Position numbers and translations under genes: made by a program. From contig NC_064615.1 of NCBI RefSeq assembly GCF_023898315.1, positions 1,183,971,413-1,184,035,412 of the forward strand: DNA of 64,000 nucleotides, in the 5' to 3' direction. Shown in pieces: positions 33,400 to 43,999 of this stretch (positions are counted from its first letter, which is position 1; each line of letters begins with the position of its first letter). Origin of the DNA: Schistocerca nitens. Its lineage: Eukaryota > Arthropoda > Insecta > Orthoptera > Acrididae. A model generated the notes under the pieces. That model ran no database searches and was not told where the DNA came from. It saw nothing but the letters and a program-made list of their open reading frames with translations.

Positions 33400-35215
33400 A
33401 GTCTTTTAGGTTGATACCACAATATTTTAAAGTGTGTCCTTGTGATTTGTTATTTGTAAAACTGTAGGCTAATTTGATTGGAAATGGCAGTATTTTAAAC
33501 TGGAATGGAAGTTAATTAGATATCAGTGATATTTGGGGGATAAGTAAATTGTGCCCTTTGTACTTTCCAGTCGTAAGTTCGGCTTCGATGATATTATTTG
33601 ATAGCTTTTTGACACCATCCTTGTTCCTTTACGTACGTTTGTGAGTTGAGATGTCTGAGTAGTGCAATTGGATGTCCAATTTTAAGTCAAAGGCAGAGTA
33701 ATGGCATTCCGGGCACTTGCAAAGAGTTTAGAATTCTGTAGGGAAATGCACATCATCTTCAGTTTTTACCATCATGTCAATCAATTTGTATATTCTCTCT
33801 TCATCAGGAATTATCTTTTGGATATTATTGTCGATATTGTCAACAATATTATTTTTAGTTGCCTAAATTTCCATTTCAAATAGCCAGTCCAGATTAGTAT
33901 CATTGTGAACAATGTATGGATTAATTTGGTCGACGAGTTTATTTTCAGCAGTGGCTGTGTTGCAGAAGTCACTGTTGAGTTTAATGAGGCCAGTTGTCTG
34001 GTCAGCAGGATAAGTGCCTTTGCCTATTTGTAAAAGTTGTTGAGGAAAATGTGGTGTTGTTTTGTCTTTTAATAGTTCAACCCTCAAATTTTTTGTTAGT
34101 CACAGTATTTGTATGTGTGGCCAGTGGTGTGATCTTTTTAAGCATGCCCTGATCTCGTTTGCTGATATTGACTTGGGGATAATTGGAAGTGTTTGTTAAA
34201 AATCTGAGAATATGAGTAGAGCTCCTCCCATCACTTAAGAGTTTCCTCAAAAGTCTTGTAATTTTCTGTCCATGGCTTCAACTGATGCTTTAAATTTCAT
34301 TGCGCATTTCTCCCAGAAGACAATTTTAGCTTACTTTAGAATTTCACCCCGTCCAGATGCTCTGGAGATTTTACATATTGGGAATTGTTCTTCCGCCATA
34401 TTCAGTGGTAATCGTAGGGCGTAATGGGGAGTTCGTCGTCCTTCCATAAGTGTGGCTGCAATGCCAAGTGAGGCCAGTGCAATTTTGATGTGTTCTTTAG
34501 CACGTATTTCTACCAGCAATAGATTTCTTAGAAACTATTAGTAAAATTTTCCCAGTCCTACCTGCCGTGTCCAAGTAAATACCTCCACCAGAGTTGTGAA
34601 TTTGGTCCATGATAATGTAGTAAATTCTCTTTTGATTGCACTGACGAGTGGTTTGTTCTGAGCAATGTATTGAAATAATTTGTTGATGTTGTCGCTTCTT
34701 TCCTTTGTAATTTCAAAGTTTAGCACATTGATACCATTTTTTCATGGTACTCGCATCCCAAGTTGTATTAAGATATGCTTGTCTTCCGCTAAACATTTGT
34801 ATTCTAGGTGAATGAGTGTTTCATTGAAGATGTCGTCACTGAATTTGATGGTCAGTTCAGGATGAGCTTGTCAGATTTGGTACAGTATGTCATCACTCAT
34901 ACTCTCTTTGAAGGAGTCTCATAGCTGTTTTGAATTCAGGTGCGTTAACTTACATGTTATTGGAATTATGGCGAATAAGTCTCTCATTTATTCAGCTGAG
35001 GCTGTGTATGAGGCTTCTTGTAATGTTAATCTCCAGTGGTTGTCATTTTCCAGTAGTCCTAAGTCTCTGTTTCCTTGTTGTAATTGTTGAAGGAACATTT
35101 TCACGAATGGACCCATTTGGCACAGTTGGTTACAAGCTATTAAATGTTGTGTTCTGAGGTGATTCACTTGCAGTTTTTCTGGTGGTCTCTTTTGTGAAGT
35201 AAACTCTCTGTCCAT
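33400..35215 (-). pseudogene. Helitron PIF1-like helicase
   Basis: Several minus-strand frames. 35215-34988 carries NHLRTQHLIACNQLCQMGP and NDNHWRLTLQEASYTAS. 34726-34538 carries the Walker A region, degraded (…VDTAGRTGK in an alternative frame near 34570). 34519-34331 has ASLGIAATLMEGRRTPHYAL and RLPLNMAEEQFPICK, the string following Walker A in Helitron helicases. 34087-33863 has MRVELLKDKTTPHFPQQLL, IGKGTYPAD and NTNLDWLFEM. The last part, 33500-33400, corresponds to the domain 2B end. Walker A and several frames are broken, so it is not functional. Confidence 0.85.
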
Positions 35216-35487
35216 TCTCCAAATGTACTTCTAGATGTTGCACAGTTGGTTCACATTTATGTATGGGAAAACTGAAAATGTGCCACACTGCTTCATTACC
35301 ATTGATGTATCATCCCGTTTGGTACATAGGGGTACTGTCATTTGTGTTTTGTTGTTCGCTGTCTTTGGTTATTTGAAATACTGCCATGTCACTGCTTTTG
35401 TCACATACTTACAGACACACTTGATAGATTTCACTGAATTGCTGTATTCTACGTTTATGTCTGTTTGGAATATTTTTAAAAGTGTTA

Positions 35488-35775
35488 AGGCGGGTCCAGA
35501 CTGAGCGCGCTGCGCTGCGCCGCACTATGCAAAATGGCTGTGCGCGCTCAGTGTGGACGGTGAACCGCGCTGTGCCGCGTCATGCCGCACCGCGCAGTTT
35601 TCCGGCTGTTGTCGGTACATCAAAGGAAGTGGCGCATTTGGGCTCAGTTTAGACAGGGCGTCAGCTCGCTCCATCTTCAGGCCGTGCGCGCTCCAACTGG
35701 AACACAGTTACAGCTGTGCACGGAGTGGAGCAGCGCGGCGCAGCAAGGCGCGGCGCGCTCAGTGTGGACCCGCCT
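35488..35775. mobile_element. GC-rich Harbinger-like MITE
   Basis: 288 bp with terminal inverted repeats AGGCGGGTCCA(G/C)ACTGAGCGC at both ends and the 3-bp target duplication TTA (35485-35487 and 35776-35778). The TTA duplication fits PIF/Harbinger elements. The interior is unusually GC-rich, with many GCGC and CGCG steps, in contrast to the AT-rich Helitron around it. No coding capacity. Confidence 0.85.
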
Positions 35776-35810
35776 TTACATTGGTTATCTATTTCCAGTT
35801 CGTCAATGCC

Positions 35811-36459
35811 TCATATTTGTATTTTTGCTGTGAAGCCAGCATTTTTGTGTGATTGTATTCTGTATGTGGGGTAGCCATCAACTTTGGTTTGTGTGTCATC
35901 CAAGTATAGGTTTGGGTATTTTTTTCTACATTTTCCATCATTTTTACATGATGAATTAGAGTTTAATGGACCACAAGGTCGATGAAGCAAACTTTTCACT
36001 ACTATGTCATACAGTTCTGGATCTTCTTCTTGTGGATTGGGAAATTCAGCTTAGACGATTTTGTCAATATTCATTGAATGAATCTGTCGCGTAGCCATAT
36101 AAGATTGTGTGAGGCAGTCATTTTTGCTGTTCAATTGTGTACATCCAGCATCTAATGGTTCCAGAGATGTAATATATTGTGATGACTTTAACAAATCTCA
36201 TTTGTTTTTGTCAGAAAACACTGCCTATTATGACATGTTGATGCATGGAGCCTTGTCTGTATCTCAGTGGTTGTTTGATTTCTGCCCATGACGAGTTGCA
36301 TGTGAATGTTATGAAGAGGTTAGGTTGTCCACATTTCCTTACTTAGGTCATAGTGTCTTGAGTGAATTTATGTATGTGTCTTGGACTTACTGTGTATGAT
36401 GACGGGAAGTTACCATTGCTCCAATGTCGTCATTCTTTCTGCCATCTATGACTGTGTCG
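35811..36459 (-). pseudogene. Helitron Rep (HUH) region, C-terminal part
   Basis: On the minus strand, 36360-36290 reads LFITFTCNSSWAEI, the conserved beginning of the Rep catalytic domain. The HUH string expected further on (usually 'GLPHAH..LW') appears near 36130 as LPH and, after a frameshift, HNLIWL, so the active motif is broken. 35999-35811 has RPCGPLNSNSSCKNDGKCRK, then DGYPTYRIQS. This is the 'HGPCG...C...GKC' block that follows Rep in Helitrons. The stretch between Rep and the zinc finger is separated by the LINE insertion. Confidence 0.82.
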
Positions 36460-36464
36460 GTGAA

Positions 36465-37598
36465 TACAGGGTTATAAACACAAAATCAAATAGGGGTAAT
36501 GCAGGAGTAGGTTTAATAATGAATAAAAAAATAGGAGTGTGGGTAAGTTACTACAAACAGCATAGTGAACACATTATTGTGGCCAAGATAGACACGAAGC
36601 CCACGCCTATTACAGTAGTACAAGTTTATATGCCAACTAGCTCTGCAGATGATGAAGAAATTGAAGAAATGTATGATGAGATAAAAGAAATTATTCGGGT
36701 AGTGAAGGGAGACGAAAATTTAATAGTCATGGGTGACTGGAATTCAAGAGTAGGAAAAGAGAGAGAAGGAAACATAGTAGGTGAATATGGATTGGGGCTA
36801 AGAAATGAAAGAGGCAGCCGGCTGGTAGAGTTTTACACAGGGCATAACTTAATCATAGCTAACACTTGGTTCAAGAATCATAAACAAAGATTGTATACAT
36901 GGAAGAACCCTGGAGATACTAGAAGGTTTCAGATAGATTATATAATGGTAAGACAGAGATTTAGGAACCAGGTTTTAAATTGTAAGACATTTCCAGGGGC
37001 AGATGTAGACTCTGACCACAATCTATTGGTTATGAACTGTAGATTAAAACTGAAGAAACTGCAAAAAGGTGGGAATTTAAGAAGATGGGACCTGGATAAA
37101 CTGAAAGAACCAGAGGTTGTACAGAGCTTCAGGGAGAGAGTTAGGGAACAATTGAGAGGAATGGGGGAAAGAAATACAGTAGAAGAAGAATGGGTAGCTC
37201 TAAGGGATGAAGTAGGGAAGGCAGCAGAGGATCAAGTAGGTAAAAAGACGAGGGCTAGTAGAACTCCTTGGATAACAGAGGAAATATTGAACTTAATTGA
37301 CGAAAGGAGAAAATATAAAAATGCAGTAAATGAAGCAGGCAAAAAGGAATACAAACGTCTCAAAAATGAGATCGACAGGAAGTGCAAAATCGCTAAGCAG
37401 GGATGGCTAGAGGACAAATGTAAGGATGTAGAGGCTTATCTCACTAGGGGTAAGATAGATACTGCCTACAGAAAAATTAAAGAGACCTTTGGAGAAAAGA
37501 GAACCACTTGTATGAATATCAAGAGCTCAGGTGGAAACCCAGTTCTAAGCAAAGAAGGGAAAGCAGAAAGGTGGAAGGAGTATATAGAGGGTCTATAG
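36465..37598 (+). pseudogene. RTE-like LINE copy 2, endonuclease and linker
   Basis: One uninterrupted frame of about 375 codons from the LINE start to a stop at 37596. Motifs: VVQVYMPTSSADDEE, MGDWNSRVGKEREG (EEP catalytic region), NTWFKNHKQRLYTW, FQIDYIMVRQR and DVDSDHNLLVMN (catalytic SDH). The basic linker KTRASRTPWITEEILNLIDE follows, then KETFGEKRTTCMNIKSS. The open frame formally begins at 36381 in host Helitron DNA; the first 27 codons do not belong to the LINE. It is the best-preserved endonuclease in the window. Confidence 0.9.
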
Positions 37599-40213
37599 AA
37601 GGGCGATGTACTTCAGGGCAATATTATGGAAATGGAAGAGGATGTAGATGAAGATGAAATGGGAGATATGATACTGCGTGAAGAGTTTGACAGAGCACTG
37701 AAAGACCTGAGTTGAAATAAGGCCCCGGGAGTAGACAACATTCCATTAGAACTACTGATGGCCTTGTGAGAGCCAGTCATGACAAAACTCTACCATCTGG
37801 TGAGCAAGATGTATGAGACAGACGAAATACCCTCAGACTTCAAGAAGAATATAATAATTCCAATCCCAAAAAAAGCAGGTGTTGACAGATATGACAATTA
37901 CCAAACTATCAGTTTAATAAGTCACAGCTGCAAAATACTAACGCGAATTCTTTACAGACGAATGGTAAAACTAGTAGAAGCCGACCTCGGGGAAGATCAG
38001 TTTGGATTCCGTAGAAATATCGGAACACGTGAGGCAATACTGACTCTACGACTTATCTTAGAAGAAAGATTAAGGAAAGGCAAACCTACATTTCTAGCAG
38101 GCGCGGCTCGTGGTTTCTATACTTGGGAAGGCTGCGGCATTTATCGATCGGAGCCAACATAGACCTCGGGTTACGCTACAGATTAGTCTGACATAAACAA
38201 CTAAGAATTCAGGGGGAGGGGGTGAGCAGATCACTCTCTGCCCATAATTTTACGTACTTTATCTTCTATAATCAGGTATTAAATATCGTTAGAAGCTAAC
38301 TTTGAGTTAAAATCTTTGGTTAGTGTTTTTATACGTCATCATTACATTTTCTGACACCTTGCAGCAAATAATATGAAAAGATGCGTTTCGGAGAGATCTT
38401 TAATGCGGGTCTGGATGCACCAAGTTCTTTCACTTTCATCCTATGGCCGTGTTCCAAGTTTTTACCTATTAAATTGCACATTGAATTCATATTACGCTTG
38501 TTTCACACTTGCAGTATGTTGCAGATCTTCACCAGCAAGGAAAACTCACTAAAATCTTGCAAAATATACTCCGAAAAAGAAACTTGCTAATATCACACGG
38601 TATCAACAAATGCAGTCAGCATCAGCAAGCAAGAAAAGCAAAGTAACGGGACAAATTTCGCGCGCTTTGTCCTCTAACCACTTATGAAACTCTCGCTAGA
38701 TGGCAGTACTGGTATGTTACTGTAGTGTAGTGCACTCTGGTGGGATATTTGGAAACTTATTCTAAATGTGGATAAAATAGCCAATGGCAGAAACAAAACA
38801 ACTATGTAAAACATTATCAAAACAATAATACTAAACGTCGATTAATGACGCATCGAAGCGTAGTAGAGATGTGCAGAGACAGAGATTGGATAGAGAAGTT
38901 TCGGCCACTCTACATTCCTTTATTACATAGATAGTGGAACCTGAAAAATGTGTGGTGGTTGCTATGACACCCTTAGGCTGCAAGCTCTGAGCCGTCGGGT
39001 CGCCCATAAAGAGCAGTACTATGTAGAAGCCACGCCCCCAAACCGCTACTACATGCAGCTTACGGACGTTCCAAGGCGCAGCCTAAACACTACTAACCGT
39101 TCGGAAAACATCTATCGATACAAATAGTTCCAAAAACGTTGACCGTCGTAATTTTAATCGGAATGGGAAATATGCAAAATTGGTCCTGATAATTTAAATT
39201 ATGTAATACGTTCTTGCGAAATTTACTTTAACATATATTTTGGGGCGGCTCCGCCTCAGAGCCTTTAATTACGAGCCGCGCCTGGTTTCTAGCATTTGTA
39301 GACTTTTGACAATGTTGACTGTAATACTCACTTTCAAATTCTAAAGGTGGCAGTGGTAAAATACAGGGAGCGAAGGCTATTTGCAATTTGTACAGAAACC
39401 AGATGGCAGTTATAGGAGTCGAGGGGCATGAAAGGGAAGCAGTGGTTGGGAAGGGAGTGAGACAGGGTTGTAGCCGCTCCCTGATGTTATTCAATCTGTA
39501 TATTGAGCAAGCAGTAAAGGAAACAAAAGAAAAATTTGGGGTAGGAATTAGAATCCATGGAGAAGAAATAAAAACTTTGAGGTTTGCTGATGACATTGTT
39601 ATTCTATCAGAGACAGCAAAGGACTTGGAAGAGCAGTTGAACGGAATGGACAGTGTCTTGAAAGAAGCATATAAGATGAACATCAACAAAAGCAAAACGA
39701 GGATAATGGAATGTAGTCGAATTAAGTTGGGTGATGCTGAGGGAATTAGATTAGGAAATGAGACACTTAAAGTAGTAAAGGAGTTTTACTATTTGGGGAG
39801 CAAAATAACTGATGATGGTCAAAGTAGAGAGGATATAAAATGTAGATTGGCAATGGCAAGGAAATTGTTTCTGATGAAGAGAAATGTGGTGCTACAGAAG
39901 AATGCTGAAAACTAGATGGGTAGATCACATAACTAATGAGGAGGTATTTAGTAGAATTGGGGAGAGGATGAGTTTGTGGCAAAACTTGACAAGAAGATGG
40001 TACCAGTTGGTAGGACATGTTGTGAGGCATCAAGGGATCAGAAATTTAGCATTGGAGGGCAGCGTGGAGGGTAAAAATCATAGAGGGAGGCCAAGAGATG
40101 AATACACTAAGCAAATTCAGAAGGATGTAGGTTGCAGTAAGTACTGGGAGATGAAGAAGCTTGCACAGGATGGAGTAGCATGGAGAGCTGCATCAAACCA
40201 GTCTCAGGACTGA
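37599..40213 (+). pseudogene. RTE-like LINE copy 2, reverse transcriptase
   Basis: RT continues beyond the stop at 37596, with further stops at LS*NKAPG (near 37713) and at 37768. It then reads DFKKNIIIPIPKKAGVD, GEDQFGFRRNIGTREA and LRKGKPTFLA, where the hAT-like element is inserted. After it come YRNQMAVIGVEGHE, GVRQGCSRSLMLFNLYIEQ, KTLRFADDIVILSE (catalytic FADD intact), YYLGSKITDDGQSR and, after a frameshift, MWCYRRMLKTRWVDHIT and the C-terminal tail. The stop at 37713 is TGA where other copies have CGA, consistent with CpG deamination. Confidence 0.88.
38098..39284. mobile_element. hAT-like non-autonomous element
   Basis: The ends are CAGGCGCGGCTCGT and its exact reverse complement ACGAGCCGCGCCTG. 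An 8-bp target duplication ATTTCTAG / GTTTCTAG (38090-38097, 39285-39292; one mismatch) flanks it. CAGG ends plus an 8-bp duplication are diagnostic of hAT elements. The interior of 1.19 kb has no recognisable transposase. Confidence 0.9.
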
Positions 40214-40351
40214 AGACCACAACAACAACAGTGTTGATTAAAGTGACACCACCAAAAGCCATCTAGAATAGGTGTTGTACACTTCTATATCTTGAAGAAA
40301 GTGTGTGGATTCTGGAGTCTCCCAGTCGTAAAAATTTCTGCGGAGATGCCT

Positions 40352-40740
40352 CTAGTGGTGATAATCAAATTTTTCAGTCATGCAACAGAATCCAGATGTC
40401 CCTCTACTGAATTTTTTTGTGTTGCAAAATTGGCAGATGTTATCCATTTTTCCAATTATGATGTTTTGGTGTTTGTTATATTCTTTTGTCAGGTTGTAGT
40501 GGATTGCATAATTTGTTAGGTTGTAGTTTTTACTTGTCTTCATCCGCACTTCTCATAATGTGATATTTTCATGGCTAGCTTGAGTTCGCAGTCTTTTATT
40601 ATAAGACTTTGTTGCAATTATTAATGCATCAGTCCATTCATTTCGTTGTTCTTCAGTTTTTCTGCTTCTCACCGTGCTCATTCTCATTCATTGGGAACTT
40701 AAATGTGGGTTGTGGTCTTCATCTGTTTCAGTTTTTCACT
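40352..40740 (-). pseudogene. Helitron N-terminal zinc-finger region
   Basis: Minus-strand translation reads RKTEEQRNEWTDALIIATKS near 40670, then after a stop KMDNICQFCNTKKFSRGTSG and FCCMTEK near 40440-40370. A C-x2-C ... CC arrangement preceded by 'MD.IC' is the usual zinc-binding N-terminus of Helitron Rep/helicase proteins. It is separated from Rep by the LINE inserted at 36460-40230. Confidence 0.8.
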
Positions 40741-40924
40741 GTTTGTTTTGTTTTCACAGTTTTGCTTCAGAACTGGCAAAATCTCCTCCTCCCTCACATT
40801 TGGGGATTGTCTGTAATATAAATCAAATTAACACTTTATTAACAAATATGCTAGGTACAATTTATAAACTTTTCAGACTGGAACAAAAAAAACCTTTTTT
40901 TGTAATCAGTTGATGTTGGATCAA

Positions 40925-40957
40925 AATAAAATAAATAAATAAATAAAAAATAAATAA
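40925..40957. repeat. (AAAT)n microsatellite
   Basis: Short AAAT/AAATA tandem run in the 5' region of the Helitron. Confidence 0.85.
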
Positions 40958-41106
40958 GCACTTTATGTTTGATTTATATTCAGTTACTGTATCACTATGA
41001 CTACCCACACTTCACTGTTTGTTTTTATTCACTAACTGTGCTACTTTTTCAGTTCCTCCCCTCTTGACTTATAAGAAAATGACTTTTGAACCCAAGGTGG
41101 GTCTTG

Positions 41107-41115
41107 CTTTATATA
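41107..41115 (-). promoter_or_regulatory. TATA box of the Helitron promoter
   Basis: The minus strand reads TATATAAAG. About 33-35 bp downstream lies an initiator-like TCATTT (41082-41077), and about 45 bp upstream the decamer heat-shock-element array begins. The spacing resembles a heat-shock-gene core promoter driving the minus-strand Helitron. Confidence 0.55.
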
Positions 41116-41160
41116 CCCCTACCAATGGGTAACCCCACCAGTGACGAATGCCAGAGCACC

Positions 41161-41438
41161 CCAAAAATTCTTCGAACGGTCCACAATGTTCCAAAACATT
41201 CCACAACATTGAAGAGTGTTCTAGAATGTTCCACAATGATCTGGGATGTTCTGGGGTATTCCCAAACATTCTGGAATCTTCCCAAATGTTACAGACTATT
41301 TCCAAATATTCCAGAACATCCCGGATCATATTGCAGAACAATCTGGAACTTTCTGGAATATTGTGGAATGCTCATGAATACTCTCAAATATTCTCAGATT
41401 ATCTCAAATGTCCTGGAATGTTCCAGAAATTTCTAGAG
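41161..41438. repeat. Decamer tandem array equivalent to a continuous heat-shock element
   Basis: About 28 diverged copies of a 10-bp unit with consensus TTCTGGAATA. Individual examples are TTCTAGAATG, TTCTGGAATC, TTCCAGAACA, TTCTGGAATA and TTCCAGAAAT. Because the unit holds TTC and GAA separated by two bases and repeats every 10 bp, the array reads TTCnnGAAnnTTCnnGAA without interruption. That is the inverted-pentamer arrangement bound by heat-shock factor trimers. One 12-bp unit (near 41336) breaks the phase. It lies upstream of the TATA box of the minus-strand Helitron. Confidence 0.85.
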
Positions 41439-41708
41439 GGCAAAACTTCCCAGCTCTTGTATATTCAAAAGCAAGCACTTAAGCCAAAAACAGATGGGGG
41501 ATAGAGGGCCACCACACCATATTACTCATTTGATTGTACCGGGACTTTTTTCTGAGTTTTAGTGGCATGCACATTTTATGCTTTTTATAGATATTTTGAT
41601 TAGACCATTTCTGCATTATCCTTCAATGATTTTGTCTAGGGAACCTTGTACTTACCTGACTAGAAGTCCTGACTTTCCTACCATCACACTTCTCTAATTC
41701 CTGTTATA

Positions 41709-43849
41709 CCAGGGTGTATACAACCTGGGACAACCGGGAGATCCGGGAATTTTTCATCCAGGAGAAAACTGGGAAAAAAACCAGGAATTTTTTAGAATTC
41801 CGGGATATTTTTTGTTTTAGTTTTCAGTTAAATTTTTGTTTTTTTGACTGGTAAGAAATAATACTCTAACAAAGGATATAACTGCATCCCGCTACTGCAG
41901 AATAATACTGCAGCAATAAAACATGAACGAGAGAAAAAAACTAAAATAAAACTTAAAGTGCAAAGGAAATGCGTCTAGTACACAACAAAATACAGTGCTC
42001 ATAGAAGTGTTTGTCAGTAGCAAAATGTGTAAAAGGCTTTAGGAAGACTATGCAGTGCTTTGTAACAACAAATTGCCTCCGATGAGTGTGACATCACAAC
42101 TGTTTACATTTAGATTCGTTTTAGCAGCTACGAGCGGGCCGATGCACATGCACAGTTGAGTCACGCATGTACCTTCTCCCACTTCTGGCTACAAAAGTGT
42201 AGTTTTATATCTGGATAAGCAAGCAGCAAGATGCTACCTGGAAAAATTTTACTGGCATGCGCAAGCTGTCATATTCACTGAGAGCAAACGGGGTGTCTGC
42301 CCCGGTCTGCAATTTCGGTAAAGCATTAATCACCTTGTGAAACAATGAAGATATTTTTGTTGGTTTGCTAAAGAAACATTGCTTTATTAATCTTTTCCAC
42401 TGAGGCAGTCAATTTATTTGAAACGAAGTGTTTAATTCCACACTGTTGGCTAATTTCAACTGTTCGCTGCATTTCAAAAGAGCATGTTTTCATCTTATAG
42501 CACGTATGGCTTTATGCCATAATAAAGAACCAAAAATCAGATAATGCAGTACTGGTAGTCCAAGAAAATTTACAACTGAATCTGGACTTACGAATGGGCA
42601 GTTTAAGTCAAATTATGCATTTTAGTATGGTTCACAAAATTCCTCTGATGTCTTGTTTCTTTTATGACATAATGTAAGAAATTTTAATGTTTTACACGTA
42701 CGAACATACAGGCTTCCTGCGTCATCGTAGCTGCGCAAGCGCGGTGAAGCCTTTTATCTGGCGCTCTCTGTTAACTGCTGAAACGAACCTCTTTCTAAAA
42801 GGTCATGGGAAAATATTGCGAATGATTGATTGTAAAGCATTACTTTCAAAGTAAATTTCCTTTCACGCAAGATGAAATAAGTCCGAGAATGTGCGATGTA
42901 TTTCTTATTCTTAAATCCCTGAGCGTTTGACTCTCATTTAAAAAATGTTCAAATGTGTGTGTAATCTTATGGGACTTAACTGCTATGGTCATCAGTCCCT
43001 AAGCTTACACACTACTTAACCTAAATTATCCTAAGGACAAACACACACACCCATGCCTGAGGGAGGACTCGAACCTCCGCCGGGACCAGCTGCACAGTCC
43101 ATGACTGCAGCGCCTTAGACTGCTCGACTAATCCCGCGTGGCTTGCATTTAAAAACCGACTGTTTGAGGACAGCCATTTAGTAAAAATTTTGAGTCCAGA
43201 AGATCAGACATTTATGTTGGTATTAAAAATTTTACTGACACATTTGTGTGATGCATCTTAAAGTGTAACATGCACAAAAAAGATCAACATTATACGTGAA
43301 AGTTTAGCTTCTCTTGCAACTTATTAATCGTCGAAACCAATATTATACGTGAAACTTCTGCTTTTCTTGTAGCAACACTATGTTTATTAATTTACATCAT
43401 TAACTTTTTCTATTTGTGTGTACGCACTACTTAACAGTGATAATGCTATTGGCTGACTACATCATGTGTCCTAAGCTCTGAATATCCACTGTATTGGCTG
43501 GCGAGATCATGTTACATGGGCTATGACTGGCTTACAAAAGCACACAGCAATCTCGATTTCAATGCTTCGGAAAGTAACATGCGGTGTTTGGTGGAATCCA
43601 AATTTATACTTTCGTAATACAAAAATTTGCAGCATACGTGGTCTTTTTTTGAGTTTCATTTTCTAGAGGGCTGAAAAATTTTACGCCGGTGTATAAAACC
43701 ACAACCATTCAAAGGACTGATAAGTTTTACAGTTCCAAGGAAAAGTATACTGTCACTTAACAAGGAAATAGTGTATTTTCACCCGGGAGAAAGTGTGTTT
43801 TCAACCGGGAAATACGGGAATTTTTTTCCTTGTCCGCGTATACACCCTG
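41709..43849. mobile_element. TIR DNA element with TATA target duplication
   Basis: Left end CCAGGGTGTATAC, right end GTATACACCCTG, flanked by TATA (41705-41708 and 43850-43853). The terminal repeat is about 13 bp, with further imperfect symmetry (GGACAA, CCGGGAATTTTT motifs near both ends). The CAGGGT end and TATA duplication are like those of the element at 18135-26800. No transposase frame was found in 2.1 kb. It contains a SINE at 42945-43145. Confidence 0.85.
42945..43145 (-). mobile_element. tRNA-derived SINE (family 3)
   Basis: The minus strand begins GCCACGCGGGATTAGTCGAG, then GGAGGTTCGAGTCCTCCC (B-box), then GGGACTGATGACC, ending in CACACACATTTGAAC. The target duplication CATTTAAAAA is at 42935-42944 and 43146-43155. 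Confidence 0.93.
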
Positions 43850-43999
43850 TATATCTAACTTCAATCTATGCATTTTTTATTTCAAACTACGTAACGGAGA
43901 CATGCAATTAAGAGATCAAACAACCCATATTGTGACCCACAGAATCCCACTTTTGTCTTTCCTGATGACTACAACCTGTCATTCTTAATGCTCTTACTC

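Larger units (their letters stand above)
36460..40230 (+). mobile_element. RTE-like LINE copy 2, 5'-truncated, interrupted by an hAT-like element
   Basis: The forward copy begins abruptly within the endonuclease (EYRVINTKSNRGNAG) and ends after the C-terminal RT domain in an (AAC)n tail at 40217-40230. Orientation is opposite to copies 1 and 3. It is inserted within the Helitron between the zinc-finger region and Rep. A 1.19-kb hAT-like element interrupts it at 38098-39284. Excluding that, about 2.6 kb remain. Confidence 0.92.
33166..41500 (-). mobile_element. Helitron, decayed and split by nested insertions
   Basis: On the minus strand the order is an HSE-like promoter array and TATA box (41438-41107), zinc-finger N-terminus (about 40740-40352), and Rep (36460-35800). 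The PIF1-type helicase follows (35215-33400), and the element ends at 33166 in GGGTACCCTAGCTAG followed by T. This fits the CTRR-3' end and AT target of Helitrons, with a short palindrome just inside. It is interrupted by an RTE-like LINE (36460-40230) and a MITE (35488-35775). The 5' terminus is not resolved; 41500 is an estimate. Confidence 0.82.
41550..43990 (-). mobile_element. Old RTE-like LINE fragment (endonuclease 5' region)
   Basis: The plus strand from about 41600 (TGTACTTACCTGACTAGAAG ... CTCTAATTCCTGTTATA) matches the stretch at 24090-24160 of copy 1. The match resumes at 43854 (ATATCTAACTTCAATCTATG) after the inserted TIR element, ending near 43990. Diverged, no open frame. Confidence 0.75.

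Noticed and set aside
35553-35852. 99-codon Arg/Ala-rich frame
   Set aside because: It lies in the GC-rich MITE and runs across its end. GC-rich DNA has few stops by chance.
40925-41060. Possible origin or matrix-attachment AT tract
   Set aside because: Only a short AAAT microsatellite is seen; no specific motif supports such a function.
41086-41504. Overlapping forward frames of 116 and 118 codons with a 10-residue periodic pattern
   Set aside because: The periodicity comes from the 10-bp tandem array translated in three phases. There is no evidence of a protein.
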